From the NCBI RefSeq assembly GCF_001719045.1, contig NZ_CP015423.1, positions 1 through 64,000 of the forward strand: DNA of 64,000 nucleotides, read 5' to 3'. The notes below the pieces were generated by a model. The model saw nothing but the letters and a program-made list of their open reading frames with translations. It was not told where the DNA came from and did not search any database. This stretch comes from Paenibacillus polymyxa. GTDB taxonomy: Bacteria; Bacillota; Bacilli; Paenibacillales; Paenibacillaceae. The translations under genes and the position numbers were made by a program. Of this stretch, positions 29,656-38,524 are shown one piece after another (the stretch's first letter is position 1; every line of letters begins with the position of its first letter).

Positions 29656-29965
29656 TTCCACTATCATTAGTCAAATCCAAAAACCGTGGCTCGAGCTGAA
29701 CTCAGTTACTGCATAGTTCCATATCGGTTCTATGCAGCCTAAAGAAATCCTGAAGTGGCGTCAGGTTCTTATTGAGCTAACCTACCCGTTAGTTCAGCGA
29801 ACGAAGCACGTATAGTGAACCTCTTATATTTTTCCGTTACTTCTCAACTTCATCCCGTTACCCCTCTGTTGAGAGTATTTTTTAAATTTGTTCGAACTAT
29901 TTGCCCGTTAATTGAAAAAAACGGCAGCCGATCGTTGTGTGCGGCAGCCGTAATTTTAAACCAAA
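29656..29965. other. Intergenic stretch
   Basis: No gene seen. The right end (29921-29951) carries a GC-rich imperfect hairpin followed on the minus strand by a T-run, ending the VOC gene. Nothing else is recognisable. Confidence 0.5.
29914..29951 (-). terminator. Terminator of the VOC gene
   Basis: Two CGGCAGCCG blocks 11 nt apart pair with a single A-A mismatch in the centre; on the minus strand the stem is followed by eight T. It lies 15 nt beyond the VOC stop codon. Confidence 0.65.
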
Positions 29966-30343
29966 TCAAGCGACCAAACTGATCAAATTGCCATCAGGGT
30001 CCTTTATGATCGCATAACGCTCGCCCCAAGGTGTATCGTTCGGTTCAAAATGCCCCTCATATCCCTGTACTGTCAATCGGCTATACGATTCATCCAGCGC
30101 TTCCTTACTGTCAAACTGGAAAGCGATCTCCATCCGATAACCGGCAGGCTTCTGCTGATCGCCTAGAATCATCTGTGCCGATTCCCAAGTATCAAAAGAA
30201 AGAATAACATCGTTGTATGCTACTTCTATATGATGTTCTTCATTTACCCTTTCCGGTATTTCTAAGCCTAATGTCCGATAAAAATCCAAGGACCTCTTCA
30301 TCTCTTTTACGAAAATCGATAATCTTTTTAACTTAACTGCCAT
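29966..30343 (-). CDS. VOC-superfamily protein (glyoxalase/bleomycin-resistance fold)
   Basis: 125 aa, single VOC domain of two beta-alpha-beta-beta-beta units: KLKRLSIFVKEMKRSLDFYR, TLGLEIPERV, then MEIAFQFDSKEALDESYSRL and the closing WGERYAIIKDPDGNLISLVA with the usual D-P-D-G-N loop. Such proteins bind or modify small molecules; without the metal ligands assigned, a specific reaction cannot be named. It follows an AraC regulator (30406-31248) on the same strand with a 60-bp gap, suggesting joint expression or control by that regulator. Confidence 0.8.
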   Translation of the reverse strand: MAVKLKRLSIFVKEMKRSLDFYRTLGLEIPERVNEEHHIEVAYNDVILSFDTWESAQMILGDQQKPAGYRMEIAFQFDSKEALDESYSRLTVQGYEGHFEPNDTPWGERYAIIKDPDGNLISLVA

Positions 30344-30405
30344 GCTTCACAACTCCTATCCAGTGGTATGATTATTCACCTCCATTGTATCGATCATATA
30401 GACTG

Positions 30406-31248
30406 TTAAATAGGAAAAATCGGACTCTTTTGTCTCTTACTTATCAAGCTTTTAAGAGACAATCCATAATATTGCTTAAATGTATTGGTAAAATGTGACT
30501 CATCGTAATAGCCGTATTTGAGCGAAAGATCCACTAAACTGGAATAACCGCCCTGAAAAAAATCTTGCAGCGTGCTTTGAAACCGAATTATTCCAAGCAT
30601 CTCTTTCGGACTTAAGCCCAGCTCCTGATCAAATACCCTTCTAAGATGCCGTTCACTAAAGTGAACTTGATTGGCCAAATTCGTTACGGATAAATTCCCT
30701 TTTCGGCCATAAATAATCTGCAAGCTTTGATACACAAGTGGAGGAATTGCCATATCGCTAGTCGCCAGCATTCGGACCAAATGATGTTCAGCAACCGCAA
30801 GAATTTCGGAGATCGTAGTGGCTGATAAGATTTCTTCTACCCAATACATTTCTTCTAAACCCAATACATCATCCAAGTAGATACGCTTTCCCTTAAACGC
30901 CGAAAGAGGTGTCTTAAGAATAGAACGAGCTGATTCCGAATATATCCGAATACCAAATAGTGAACGAGGTTCAGAAAACTGCAGTAATTCTGATCGAGTT
31001 GTAGGACCCACAATGTAGGCAGCCTTTCGGCTGAATGGAGAAAGAAGATTCACGACAATATCGACACAGCCATCCGGTATAACTCGATGCCAAAGCTTGT
31101 CTGGAACAGGACGATAATCCATTGTCCAAAAGGAAGCCACATGTGATTCCAATTGAGGACTCGCTGGATACTCCCGACAGTTATACCATGGCTGTTGTAG
31201 CTCCGGTTGCAATTTGGGAGAGTGGACGGGTTGGAATGAATGAGTCAT
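30406..31248 (-). CDS. AraC-family transcriptional regulator (DUF6597-type N-terminus)
   Basis: 280 aa. The N-terminal ~140 residues carry LESHVASFWTMDYRPV and WHRVIPDGCVDIVVNL, typical of the sensor domain fused to AraC regulators of this group. The C-terminal double helix-turn-helix is clear: LANQVHFSERHLRRVFDQEL, then SLKYGYYDESHFTNTFKQYY. The ligand is unknown; the gene lies directly before the VOC gene. Confidence 0.85.
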   Translation of the reverse strand: MTHSFQPVHSPKLQPELQQPWYNCREYPASPQLESHVASFWTMDYRPVPDKLWHRVIPDGCVDIVVNLLSPFSRKAAYIVGPTTRSELLQFSEPRSLFGIRIYSESARSILKTPLSAFKGKRIYLDDVLGLEEMYWVEEILSATTISEILAVAEHHLVRMLATSDMAIPPLVYQSLQIIYGRKGNLSVTNLANQVHFSERHLRRVFDQELGLSPKEMLGIIRFQSTLQDFFQGGYSSLVDLSLKYGYYDESHFTNTFKQYYGLSLKSLISKRQKSPIFPI

Positions 31249-31473
31249 CTAGATCCCTCCTTAATCAAGTTTAACTAGTAATATCAAGCATTTTCAGGTA
31301 TCTGGCCTCTTTTTAAGTTACATCATAGTTGGTTCCTAGGAGAGTCTGCAGTCTTATTTACAATAAATTTGATTAAGCTGTCACATTATTCTATGAGTGT
31401 ATTCAAGGAGGATTTCACCTGACATGTATACAAGGACGACAACTCCTGTACATGTTAATTTGAGCTAGCTGCC
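31249..31473. other. Intergenic region with an imperfect TGTATACA site
   Basis: ATGTATACAAG at 31424-31434 matches the core of the perfect uxu operator (32245-32260), next to an imperfect inverted copy (TCCTGTACATGT). It could be a weak second GntR site or part of the terminator of the GntR gene. Confidence 0.3.
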
Positions 31474-32127
31474 TTATTTCTTGATATAATCAGCGAACTT
31501 CCGGAGAAAATCGAGCGAATGGATATCCTCTCTGAGATGATGATGAACCAGACCATCCATTTTAGTTGTTTCCTTATTCAGCATGTATTCAAGCATAGCT
31601 TGATGCTCATGCCAGATGCCTATCAGCTTCCCTGTTTCCAGCATATGCAGCTTGCGATATCTGATATAGTGAACATTCGACTGCTGAATGAGCTGCCAAA
31701 GAAACCCCCGCCCCACCAATTGGAACATGGTTTGGTGGAACTGATCATCCAAACTGAGGAATTGATCCGTAGCATGGTCTTCTTCAATCACAGCTCTCTG
31801 TCTGTCCAGAATATCGCTCAGCTTCTGTACATCACTTAATGCAATTTGCGAAGAAAGCTCCTTCATAATCTCCTTTTCCAATGCGCTTCTTAAGTAAATA
31901 ATTTGTTCAACGGACTCCAGATCAATATAGGACACAATGTTCCCCTTCTTGGGATAAATATCAATGTAGGACTCAAGCGCAAGCCACTTCAATACATCGC
32001 GTAGCGGAGTTCTGGACAGCTGGAAGCGTTCTGATAAAGTCGTCTCGCTGAGAAGGGTACCCGGCTTTAAGGTCAGTGACAAAATATCTTTTTTCAACAG
32101 TTGCATGATTTCTTCTTTTGTAAACAT
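31474..32127 (-). CDS. GntR-family (FadR subfamily) regulator of the uxu operon
   Basis: 217 aa. Winged helix-turn-helix at 1-70 (LLSETTLSERFQLSRTPLRD, VLKWLALESYIDIYPKKGNI) and an all-helical FCD effector domain (about 85-210; DQFHQTMFQLVGRGFLWQLI, GIWHEHQAMLEYML with the metal-binding His). It is divergent from uxuA with a 16-bp perfect palindrome between them, the standard arrangement for hexuronate-pathway repressors such as UxuR-type GntR proteins. The inducer is probably a fructuronate or mannonate intermediate (inference). Confidence 0.85.
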   Translation of the reverse strand: MFTKEEIMQLLKKDILSLTLKPGTLLSETTLSERFQLSRTPLRDVLKWLALESYIDIYPKKGNIVSYIDLESVEQIIYLRSALEKEIMKELSSQIALSDVQKLSDILDRQRAVIEEDHATDQFLSLDDQFHQTMFQLVGRGFLWQLIQQSNVHYIRYRKLHMLETGKLIGIWHEHQAMLEYMLNKETTKMDGLVHHHLREDIHSLDFLRKFADYIKK

Positions 32128-32244
32128 ATCATTCCTACCTTCACTTTATAAATCTAGTAGACTTATTATAAAGCATTTTGAGGTGACGGACTCCTCTGAG
32201 ATTATCATTGACAAGAACAAACCCTATAATTTATGATCAACTCA

Positions 32245-32260
32245 ATCTTGTATACAAGAT
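32245..32260. promoter_or_regulatory. GntR operator upstream of uxuA
   Basis: ATCTTGTATACAAGAT is a perfect 16-bp palindrome 30 bp before the uxuA start, containing TTGTATACAA, the form bound by FadR-subfamily GntR regulators. Confidence 0.7.
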
Positions 32261-32289
32261 AGATGGAATATAATCAGGGAGGTATCGTT

Positions 32290-33366
32290 ATGAATATGAC
32301 CTGGAGATGGTATGGGGAAGGCAACGACAATATTACACTGGATCATATCCGGCAAATTCCGGGAGTTATGGGCATTGTCTGGTCTTTACATGATAAGGTA
32401 GCCGGTGAAGTATGGGAAATGGAGCGAATTCAGGAGGTAGCTGATCAGATTACGAGCAAGGGCTTTAGTACGGCGGTCGTAGAAAGTGTAAATGTCCACG
32501 ATGATATCAAAATCGGCCTACCATCCCGCGATCAATATATTGACATTTATATCGACACCATTCGAAAATTAGCCAAAGTGGGAGTTAAGGTGATTTGCTA
32601 TAACTTTATGCCTGTCTTTGACTGGACCAGAACAGAGCTGTACAAGGAACTGCCTGACGGGTCCAACGCCCTCTTTTATGAAAAGGCTGCCATTACCGAT
32701 GATCCCCGCCAAATGGTGGATCGGATTCTCAAGGGAGCTGGGAAGTTCACCATGCCTGGCTGGGAACCGGAACGGTTGGCGAGACTGGATGAACTTTTTG
32801 CTGCTTATGCGGATGTCACAGAAGACAAGTTGTTTGACAACCTGAAGTATTTTCTTGAGCGCATCATCCCGGTCTGCGAGGAGGTTGACATCAAGATGGC
32901 CATTCATCCTGATGATCCGGCATGGCCCATCTTCGGATTGCCGAGAATTGTTCGTAGTCGTGAGACCATCCAGCGCATCCTAGATGCAGTGAACAGCCCA
33001 TATAATGGTCTGACCTTCTGCACAGGCTCACTGGGGAGCAATCCTGAGAATGATTTGCCAACCATGATTCGAGAGTTTCATGATCGTATTCATTTTGCGC
33101 ATATTCGTAATGTCAAGGTGTTTGAGAATGGCGACTTTATTGAAGTGTCACACCGCGGGAAGGATGGAAGCGTCGATGTACCGGAAGTAGTTAGAGCTTA
33201 TCACGAGAACGGCTATCAGGGATATGTACGCCCGGATCACGGCAGACATCTATGGGGGGAAGAAAAGAATTGTCGACCTGGCTACGGTTTGTATGACCGT
33301 GCACTGGGGGTTATGTACTTGCTTGGTGTCTGGGATAGTCTCTCTCAAGGCAAAGGAGTGAAATAA
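32290..33366 (+). CDS. uxuA: Mannonate dehydratase
   Basis: Converts D-mannonate to 2-keto-3-deoxygluconate in hexuronate breakdown. From the ATG at 32290, 8 nt after GGGAGG (preferable to the in-frame start at 32263), the protein is 358 aa, the usual size. MNMTWRWYGEGNDNITLDHI and GVMGIVWSLHD are the conserved N-terminus; MAIHPDDPAWPIFGLPRIVR and FCTGSLGSNPENDLP, FAHIRNVKVF, and VRPDHGRHLWGE carry metal and substrate residues (His, Cys, His, Asp/His). It abuts uxuB with no gap. Confidence 0.95.
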   Translation: MNMTWRWYGEGNDNITLDHIRQIPGVMGIVWSLHDKVAGEVWEMERIQEVADQITSKGFSTAVVESVNVHDDIKIGLPSRDQYIDIYIDTIRKLAKVGVKVICYNFMPVFDWTRTELYKELPDGSNALFYEKAAITDDPRQMVDRILKGAGKFTMPGWEPERLARLDELFAAYADVTEDKLFDNLKYFLERIIPVCEEVDIKMAIHPDDPAWPIFGLPRIVRSRETIQRILDAVNSPYNGLTFCTGSLGSNPENDLPTMIREFHDRIHFAHIRNVKVFENGDFIEVSHRGKDGSVDVPEVVRAYHENGYQGYVRPDHGRHLWGEEKNCRPGYGLYDRALGVMYLLGVWDSLSQGKGVK

Positions 33367-34974
33367 ATGCTCCAACTTGACCGGCAAGGCCTTTCAGACA
33401 AAGCGGCCTGGCGAGCAGCAGGCATTGAACTGCCGAAATATGATCTGGAGCTTGTAGCCAATAACACCCGAGTTAGACCGCAATGGGTGCATTTCGGCGC
33501 AGGCAATATTTTTCGTGGGTTGATAGCCAATGCGCAGCAACAACTGCTGAATAACTTGAAAGCGGATACAGGTATTATTGCGGCCGAAGCCTTTGATTTT
33601 GAAATGATCGACAAAGCTTATAAGCCTTACGACAATCTAACCTTACTGGTGTTGATGAGTGCAGACGGAAGATTTCACAAGAGCGTGGTCGCAAGCATTG
33701 TTGAGGGACTCGCAGCAGAGCAAAATCGTCCAGACGACTACCTCCGTCTGATTGAAATATTTGAGAATCCGTCCCTGCAGATGGCCAGCTTTACTGTCAC
33801 GGAAAAAGGATACGCCCTGACCGGGCCCGACGGCAAGTATCTGGCTGTTGTGCAGAGGGATTTGACGAATGGTCCTGAACAGCCGATGCATGTGATGAGC
33901 CTGGCTACTTCGCTTGCCTATCGGCGTTATCTGAGAGGGCGGCATCCAATGACCTTTGTGAGCATGGATAATTGCTCCCATAACGGCGATCTGTTAAAGG
34001 ATAGTATGATTGCCATCGCCAAGGAGTGGGCTCGCAGAGGCCTGGTAGAGGAAGGATTTGCAGACTATCTGCAGAATGAGGAGAAAATAACCTTCCCCTT
34101 GACCATGATTGACAAAATCACCCCCCGCCCTTCCTTGCAAGTACAGTCTGCTCTTCGGAAGCTGGGGTTAGCTGACATGGAGATGATCGTTACCTCCAGG
34201 CATACGTATACGGCTCCCTTTGTCAATGCTGAGGTTAGCGAGTATTTGGTCATTGAAGACAAGTTTACGAACGGGAGACCTGCACTGGAGGAAGCTGGCA
34301 TCATCTTCACGAATCGGGATACGGTGGACAAAGTGGAGAAGATGAAAGTCACTACCTGTCTTAATCCGCTGCATACAGCGCTGGCCCTCGCTGGGTGTCT
34401 GCTTGGGTATGAGCTCATTGCAGATGAAATGAAGGATCAGGCATTGCGTCGTCTGGTGGAAACCATCGGCTACAAGGAAGGCTTACCTGTTGTAATTGAT
34501 CCCGGAATTATCGAACCGAAACCATTTATTGACGAAGTATTGCAGGAACGCTTCGCCAATCCCTATATTCCGGATACGCCACAGCGGATTGCAACAGATA
34601 CGTCTCAAAAGATGAGCATCCGTTTTGGGGAAACCATAAAGTCTTATGCTAGCACAGCAGGGCTTGATCCTACGAACTTGACTGCTATCCCCTTGACCAT
34701 TGCGATCTGGTGTCGCTATTTGCTGGGAGTGGATGATCAAGGAGAACCCTTCACACTCAGTCCGGACCCGTTACTGGATACGTTGCAGGGATATTTGCAG
34801 AATACGAAGCTGGGCGATCAGACCTCCGAGGTTCGCTGCCTCCTCGAGGATGACAAACTGTTCGGTGTCCGATTATATGAAATTGGTCTGGGCGACAAGA
34901 TTGAAGCCATGTTTCATGAAATGCTGGCAGGTCCCGGAGCAGTCCGAAGCACGATAGAGAAGTATGTGAACTAG
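33367..34974 (+). CDS. uxuB: Fructuronate reductase (mannitol dehydrogenase family)
   Basis: Catalyses NADH-linked fructuronate to mannonate reduction, the step before UxuA. 535 aa; the ATG immediately follows the uxuA TAA with AAAGGAG inside the preceding gene, so the two are translationally coupled. WVHFGAGNIFRGLIA is the N-terminal Rossmann loop; KVTTCLNPLHTALALAG is the K...N..H catalytic signature of polyol dehydrogenases. The order uxuA-uxuB under GntR fixes the function as fructuronate, although mannitol or tagaturonate reductase (UxaB) belong to the same family. A strong hairpin follows. Confidence 0.9.
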   Translation: MLQLDRQGLSDKAAWRAAGIELPKYDLELVANNTRVRPQWVHFGAGNIFRGLIANAQQQLLNNLKADTGIIAAEAFDFEMIDKAYKPYDNLTLLVLMSADGRFHKSVVASIVEGLAAEQNRPDDYLRLIEIFENPSLQMASFTVTEKGYALTGPDGKYLAVVQRDLTNGPEQPMHVMSLATSLAYRRYLRGRHPMTFVSMDNCSHNGDLLKDSMIAIAKEWARRGLVEEGFADYLQNEEKITFPLTMIDKITPRPSLQVQSALRKLGLADMEMIVTSRHTYTAPFVNAEVSEYLVIEDKFTNGRPALEEAGIIFTNRDTVDKVEKMKVTTCLNPLHTALALAGCLLGYELIADEMKDQALRRLVETIGYKEGLPVVIDPGIIEPKPFIDEVLQERFANPYIPDTPQRIATDTSQKMSIRFGETIKSYASTAGLDPTNLTAIPLTIAIWCRYLLGVDDQGEPFTLSPDPLLDTLQGYLQNTKLGDQTSEVRCLLEDDKLFGVRLYEIGLGDKIEAMFHEMLAGPGAVRSTIEKYVN

Positions 34975-34980
34975 AACTTA

Positions 34981-35033
34981 CATTAATGCAATCCCCCCTG
35001 CCAGAAACTTTAGTCAGGGGGATTGCATTAATG
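34981..35033 (+). terminator. Long terminator hairpin after uxuB
   Basis: CATTAATGCAATCCCCC and its complement GGGGGATTGCATTAATG (with CTG/CAG extending the stem inward) form a 20-bp perfect stem with a 13-nt loop starting 6 bp after the uxuB stop. The T-tract is weak, so it may also act as a 3'-end stabiliser. Part of it serves as the end of the mini-ORF at 35014-35076. Confidence 0.6.
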
Positions 35034-35076
35034 AGAACCAATTTTCTAAATAATCAAATCCCACATGACTAATCAT
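35014..35076 (-). pseudogene. Orphan 20-codon ORF, likely N-terminal relic of a deleted gene
   Basis: AAGGAGAGAAGAACAG precedes an ATG that reads MISHVGFDYLENWFSLMQSP and then stops inside the uxuB hairpin. The ribosome site is strong and two TetR-like operators lie upstream (35160-35202), so a promoter and start have survived while the body of the gene was deleted. The original family is not recognisable. Confidence 0.4.
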
Positions 35077-35159
35077 CTGTTCTTCTCTCCTTTTTTGGCT
35101 TCGCAAAGTAATATCAAATCCCGGGTTGCTCCACCCGCGAATACCGTTTTTCAACTCTC

Positions 35160-35202
35160 TAGAATGCACGTTTTAGAAACAAGTAGTAGAATGAACATTC
35201 TA
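35160..35202. promoter_or_regulatory. Two TetR-like operator sites in tandem
   Basis: TAGAATGCACGTTTTA (35160-35175) and TAGAATGAACATTCTA (35187-35202). The second is a near-perfect palindrome. Both share the TAGAAYG half-site with the sites at 37599, 37664, 39594 and 39708, around the TetR gene. Confidence 0.5.
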
Positions 35203-35226
35203 GTATCATGAAAAATGTAATATTAC

Positions 35227-36231
35227 TTAGAAGGTCACAATCACTTTGCCTTGGGAGTGGCCCGTTGACACTTTAATCAACGCTTTGTTAATGTCATCAA
35301 ACGTATAAGTTGAATCTATAGAGGGCTTGATATTTTCTTTTTCAACAAGTATAGTGATTTCTTGTAATTGACTTCCATTGGCTTGCACAAATAAAAAGCG
35401 ATATTCATTTTGATTCTTACGTGCTAAAGAATCTAAGCGAGCACCCACTAGACCAAACAATGCTTTTTTCCACATTGGAAAATGATTGTCAACCGCAAAG
35501 CGATAATTAGGTCCGGCTTTCAATGATACCAATTTCCCTTGTGGTTTTAAAATACCCAGTTCAGCTTTGATCTCTTTGGTACCCAAGGTGTCGATCACAT
35601 AATCGATATCGGACAGTATGTTAGCATAATTCTCTGCCTTATAATTTATGAATTGATCAGCCCCGATCGACAGTATACGTGATCTGCCTCTTTCACTTCC
35701 ACTTGTAATAACAAATAATCCCAGTGATTTGGCAATGGGGATTGCCATAGCGCCAAATCCTCCGGTTCCTCCAGGAATGAATAGCTTTTTATTCGGCTGG
35801 ACATGGAGTACATCGTGCAATGCTTGATAAGCAGTCAAGGCAGTAAGGGGTACAGCAGCAGCTTCAATAAAAGATAGATTTTCAGGCATGATGGATAAAG
35901 CATCTTCATTTACGGCCGCATACTCAGCAAAAGCACCGATTTTATTAAGCGGCAACCTCGTATAAACAGGGTCACCAACCTTAAAATTCAAAACATCATC
36001 ACCAACAGCTTCAATAACCCCAGATAGTTCATTCCCTAAAGTTAATGGCAACTTATAGTCGGCAATCATCCGAACACTGCCATTCAGATTAAGAATGTCC
36101 AGTGGATTTACACCTGCAGCTTTTACTTTGATAAGTACCTCATGGCTATTGATCTGTGGTATGTTTACATCATTTAATTCCACATGGATTATTTTTGAAT
36201 ATTTCTGTACTTGTGCTGCTCTCATATTCAT
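35227..36231 (-). CDS. Zinc-independent quinone oxidoreductase-type alcohol dehydrogenase
   Basis: 334 aa medium-chain dehydrogenase/reductase. GroES-like N-domain with TLGNELSGVIEAVGDDVLNF and YTRLPLNKIGAFAEYAAVNE, nucleotide fold with FIPGGTGGFGAMAIPIAKSL. The catalytic zinc cysteines are absent, which points to the NADPH:quinone/enone reductase branch (QOR-like). It probably detoxifies unsaturated carbonyls together with the AKR, SDR and OYE remnant upstream on the same strand. Start MNMRAAQVQKYSKIIHV with AGGAAGAGG. Confidence 0.85.
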   Translation of the reverse strand: MNMRAAQVQKYSKIIHVELNDVNIPQINSHEVLIKVKAAGVNPLDILNLNGSVRMIADYKLPLTLGNELSGVIEAVGDDVLNFKVGDPVYTRLPLNKIGAFAEYAAVNEDALSIMPENLSFIEAAAVPLTALTAYQALHDVLHVQPNKKLFIPGGTGGFGAMAIPIAKSLGLFVITSGSERGRSRILSIGADQFINYKAENYANILSDIDYVIDTLGTKEIKAELGILKPQGKLVSLKAGPNYRFAVDNHFPMWKKALFGLVGARLDSLARKNQNEYRFLFVQANGSQLQEITILVEKENIKPSIDSTYTFDDINKALIKVSTGHSQGKVIVTF

Positions 36232-36404
36232 CCTCTTCCTTTGCTAATTTGGAGATAGCATAACCATGAACGCAATCGAGCTTTTAGGTTGACCCGCTCG
36301 CTATACCATTATTTACTAAATGTGTTTTTTTGAAAACATCGAACATCTTAGACTAAAAACATGGCGTACAATTTTCAGTAGTACGCCGTGTTTCAGCCTT
36401 TATG

Positions 36405-36800
36405 TTATTGTAGACCCTCTTGCGATTCTAATTCTTCCATCGTAGGATAATCCGTGTAACCTTTACTTCCCAAACCAAAGAATGTTGACTGATCTGCTTC
36501 ATTTAGTTGCGCACCTTTTTGAAGTCGTTCCACTAAATCTGGATTGGCTAATGACCATACACCAACAGGCACCAAATCAGCAAGGCCACTTTCTATATCC
36601 AAGCTAAGATCTTCTAGAGCTCGTCCAGCACGATTGACTAACAATGGATTCGTCCAGATTGAGCGAATGTCTTGGAGCAGCTTTTCATTTCCAAGATGCA
36701 TAACATGAAGGTAAGCTAAATCCAATTGAGCTAATTCCGTTACAAGGTAGCGATAAAGTTCAGGATCTCCACGGATATATGAATTGAATTTAAAATTCTG
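36405..36800 (-). pseudogene. C-terminal fragment of an old yellow enzyme-type alkene reductase
   Basis: Open from ~36800 (FNSYIRGDPELYRYLVTELA) through AYLHVMHLGNEKLLQDIRSI, PLLVNRAGRALEDLSLDIES, LADLVPVGVWSLANPDLVER and GSKGYTDYPTMEELE. These are the last ~130 residues of NemA-like flavoproteins; the FMN-binding N-terminal ~230 residues are missing. The fragment's left edge overlaps the end of the SDR gene, so a deletion joined them. Inactive. Confidence 0.8.
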
Positions 36801-37542
36801 AAATGATTGGATAGATTTGGCCTCTCAGGTTGAAATCATAGTTCTTGTCTACAATACCTACCACTTCGTTGTTATCATAAAGATCCACCATGAAGCCCGC
36901 CATTTGTTTGGCAGTGTGGTACTTAGGCATGTTTGCTTTGTAATCAAATTCTTCAGTATCTAATGATTTCTTCACGAATTCCGTTTCCGTTATAGATGGT
37001 GCTAAAACCTTTGCTTTTAGTTTTGCACCTTTCATTTCTAGTTCTTTTGCAAGGCCTTCTGTGAAGGCACTAACGTAATATTTAGATGCAGAATAAGCAA
37101 CACTCCCAACAGCAATGGCATATCCGAGTGCGGATGAGACGTTAATTAACTGAGTTCCTTCTACATCAGCATAATCTCGTACATATAGTGTAGAAAGGAT
37201 CGTCAAGGTTTCAATGTTAACACGTAGCATAGTTTCAACTTTATCTAAATTCTGTTCTGCTACAAAAGAAGCTTCACCGAGCCCCGCATTGTTAATCCAG
37301 GTCTCAATTTGGTATTCCTTTAAATTGTTATATAGTGTATAGGCCTGATCTGTAACAGACAGGTCACTTGTACGAACAATAACATTTATAGTAGGATCCA
37401 TATCCAGAATTGCTGATTTGAGTTCTTCTAATTTATCCAATCTTCTAGCTACCAAGATTAAGTTTTTGCCACGTGCAGCAAACGCCAATGCCGTTTCATA
37501 TCCAATCCCTGAACTTGCTCCTGTAATAACTGTATACTTCAT
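36790..37542 (-). CDS. Short-chain dehydrogenase/reductase
   Basis: 250 aa classical SDR. TGASSGIGYETALAFA (TGxxxGxG), INNAGLGE (NNAG), a Ser in INVSSALGYA, YSASKYYVSAFTEGL (catalytic YxxxK). The C-terminus (YDFNLRGQIYPIISEF) ends at the OYE deletion junction and may be slightly altered. NAD(P)-dependent carbonyl reduction or alcohol oxidation; substrate unknown. TetR-like operators 57 and 122 bp upstream suggest induction by the stress sensed by the adjacent TetR. Confidence 0.9.
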   Translation of the reverse strand: MKYTVITGASSGIGYETALAFAARGKNLILVARRLDKLEELKSAILDMDPTINVIVRTSDLSVTDQAYTLYNNLKEYQIETWINNAGLGEASFVAEQNLDKVETMLRVNIETLTILSTLYVRDYADVEGTQLINVSSALGYAIAVGSVAYSASKYYVSAFTEGLAKELEMKGAKLKAKVLAPSITETEFVKKSLDTEEFDYKANMPKYHTAKQMAGFMVDLYDNNEVVGIVDKNYDFNLRGQIYPIISEF

Positions 37543-37851
37543 AATATTCTCTCCTTCATAACATGCAGATTAGTGTAAATGAGTTTTAAAAATGGTTTTA
37601 GAACGATCATTCTTATTAGGGTAAAAAAAAGTTAGATCTAACTTGCTATTAGCATATCAATTTTAGAACGAACAGTAAAGAATTTTTTTATGACTAAAAT
37701 TTTAATTTTGGAGCGGTATTCCTTGACTTGTATGAGGCATAAGATACAAGTTCTTTCTTTCATTAAAGGGACAAGAAAAAACTTGTATCACGGAAACAAA
37801 CAGTCCTCCATTTAGGTGACTCCTTTTGCCTGTCATGCTGTAATTCCACTT
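37543..37851. promoter_or_regulatory. SDR promoter region with two TetR-like operators
   Basis: Non-coding, A/T-rich. TAGAACGATCATTCTTA (37599-37615) and TAGAACGAACAGTAAAG (37664-37680) share a half-site with operators upstream of the AKR gene and near 35160-35202. GTTAGATCTAAC (37631-37642) is a perfect palindrome between them. This region lies between SDR and TetR, which is the likely repressor. Confidence 0.6.
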
Positions 37852-38424
37852 TTAATCTAAAGCGGTCAGTGTCACATCAATAATATTCTTTAATTTTTGC
37901 TGATCCGTTGTTGTCTTAACCAACGTACGTAGCCCTAACCACGCATTCATTAAATAATGAGAAATAACTACAGGATCCAAGTCAGCCTTGAACTCACCCG
38001 ATTGTTGACCCTTCAGAACAAGGTTAGTCAAGAGTTCCTCAGTTCGCGAATAACTCTCATCAACTAAGGATGCAACTTCAGGATCCAACACGCCGAGTTC
38101 CACGCCTGAATTCACGAGAAAACACCCTAGAGGTTCTCCTTCATTTCTTACTGTCGCCTCAAACAACTCCCGAATTAATTCTTTGATCGGTTTTTGTTTT
38201 TCAATCAGAAACCTCATTTTACTGGTCTGCTTCGTTTCATATCGTTCGAGAGCTTTCATAAATAAGGCATGCTTATCCCCAAAGGTATCATAGATACTTC
38301 TTCGGTGAATGCCCATAAACTCAACCAAATCTTGCATTGAAGTTTTCTCATATCCTTGTGCCCAAAACAGGTGTATTGCTTTATCTAATACTTCATTAAC
38401 TTCAAATTCTTTTGATCTTGCCAT
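37852..38424 (-). CDS. TetR/AcrR-family transcriptional regulator
   Basis: About 190 aa. GAGGTG lies 6 nt before ATG 38424 (MARSKEFEVNEVLDKAIHLF), preferred to the longer start. N-terminal HTH: AQGYEKTSMQDLVEFMGIHR with RSIYDTFGDKHALFMKAL. The ligand domain has GCFLVNSGVELGVLDPEVAS, as in NemR/AcrR-like regulators of electrophile and carbonyl stress. It is surrounded by reductase genes (AKR upstream, SDR, OYE remnant and QOR downstream) and by repeated operators, so it most likely represses them. A reactive-Cys switch (the GCF cysteine) is possible but unproven. Confidence 0.85.
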   Translation of the reverse strand: MARSKEFEVNEVLDKAIHLFWAQGYEKTSMQDLVEFMGIHRRSIYDTFGDKHALFMKALERYETKQTSKMRFLIEKQKPIKELIRELFEATVRNEGEPLGCFLVNSGVELGVLDPEVASLVDESYSRTEELLTNLVLKGQQSGEFKADLDPVVISHYLMNAWLGLRTLVKTTTDQQKLKNIIDVTLTALD

Positions 38425-38524
38425 CGTCATCACCTCGAATAATCATTATACAATGTAGTGAAGGATCGGCAAACTAGATTTAAAAAAAGTGAATACATTA
38501 CAGGTATGAGGTCTATCTATATAT

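Noticed and set aside
31405..31465. Short plus-strand ORF (MYTRTTPVHVNLS) after AAGGAGG
   Set aside because: Spacing to the ATG is too long, the ORF is 13 codons and overlaps an imperfect inverted repeat; likely non-coding.
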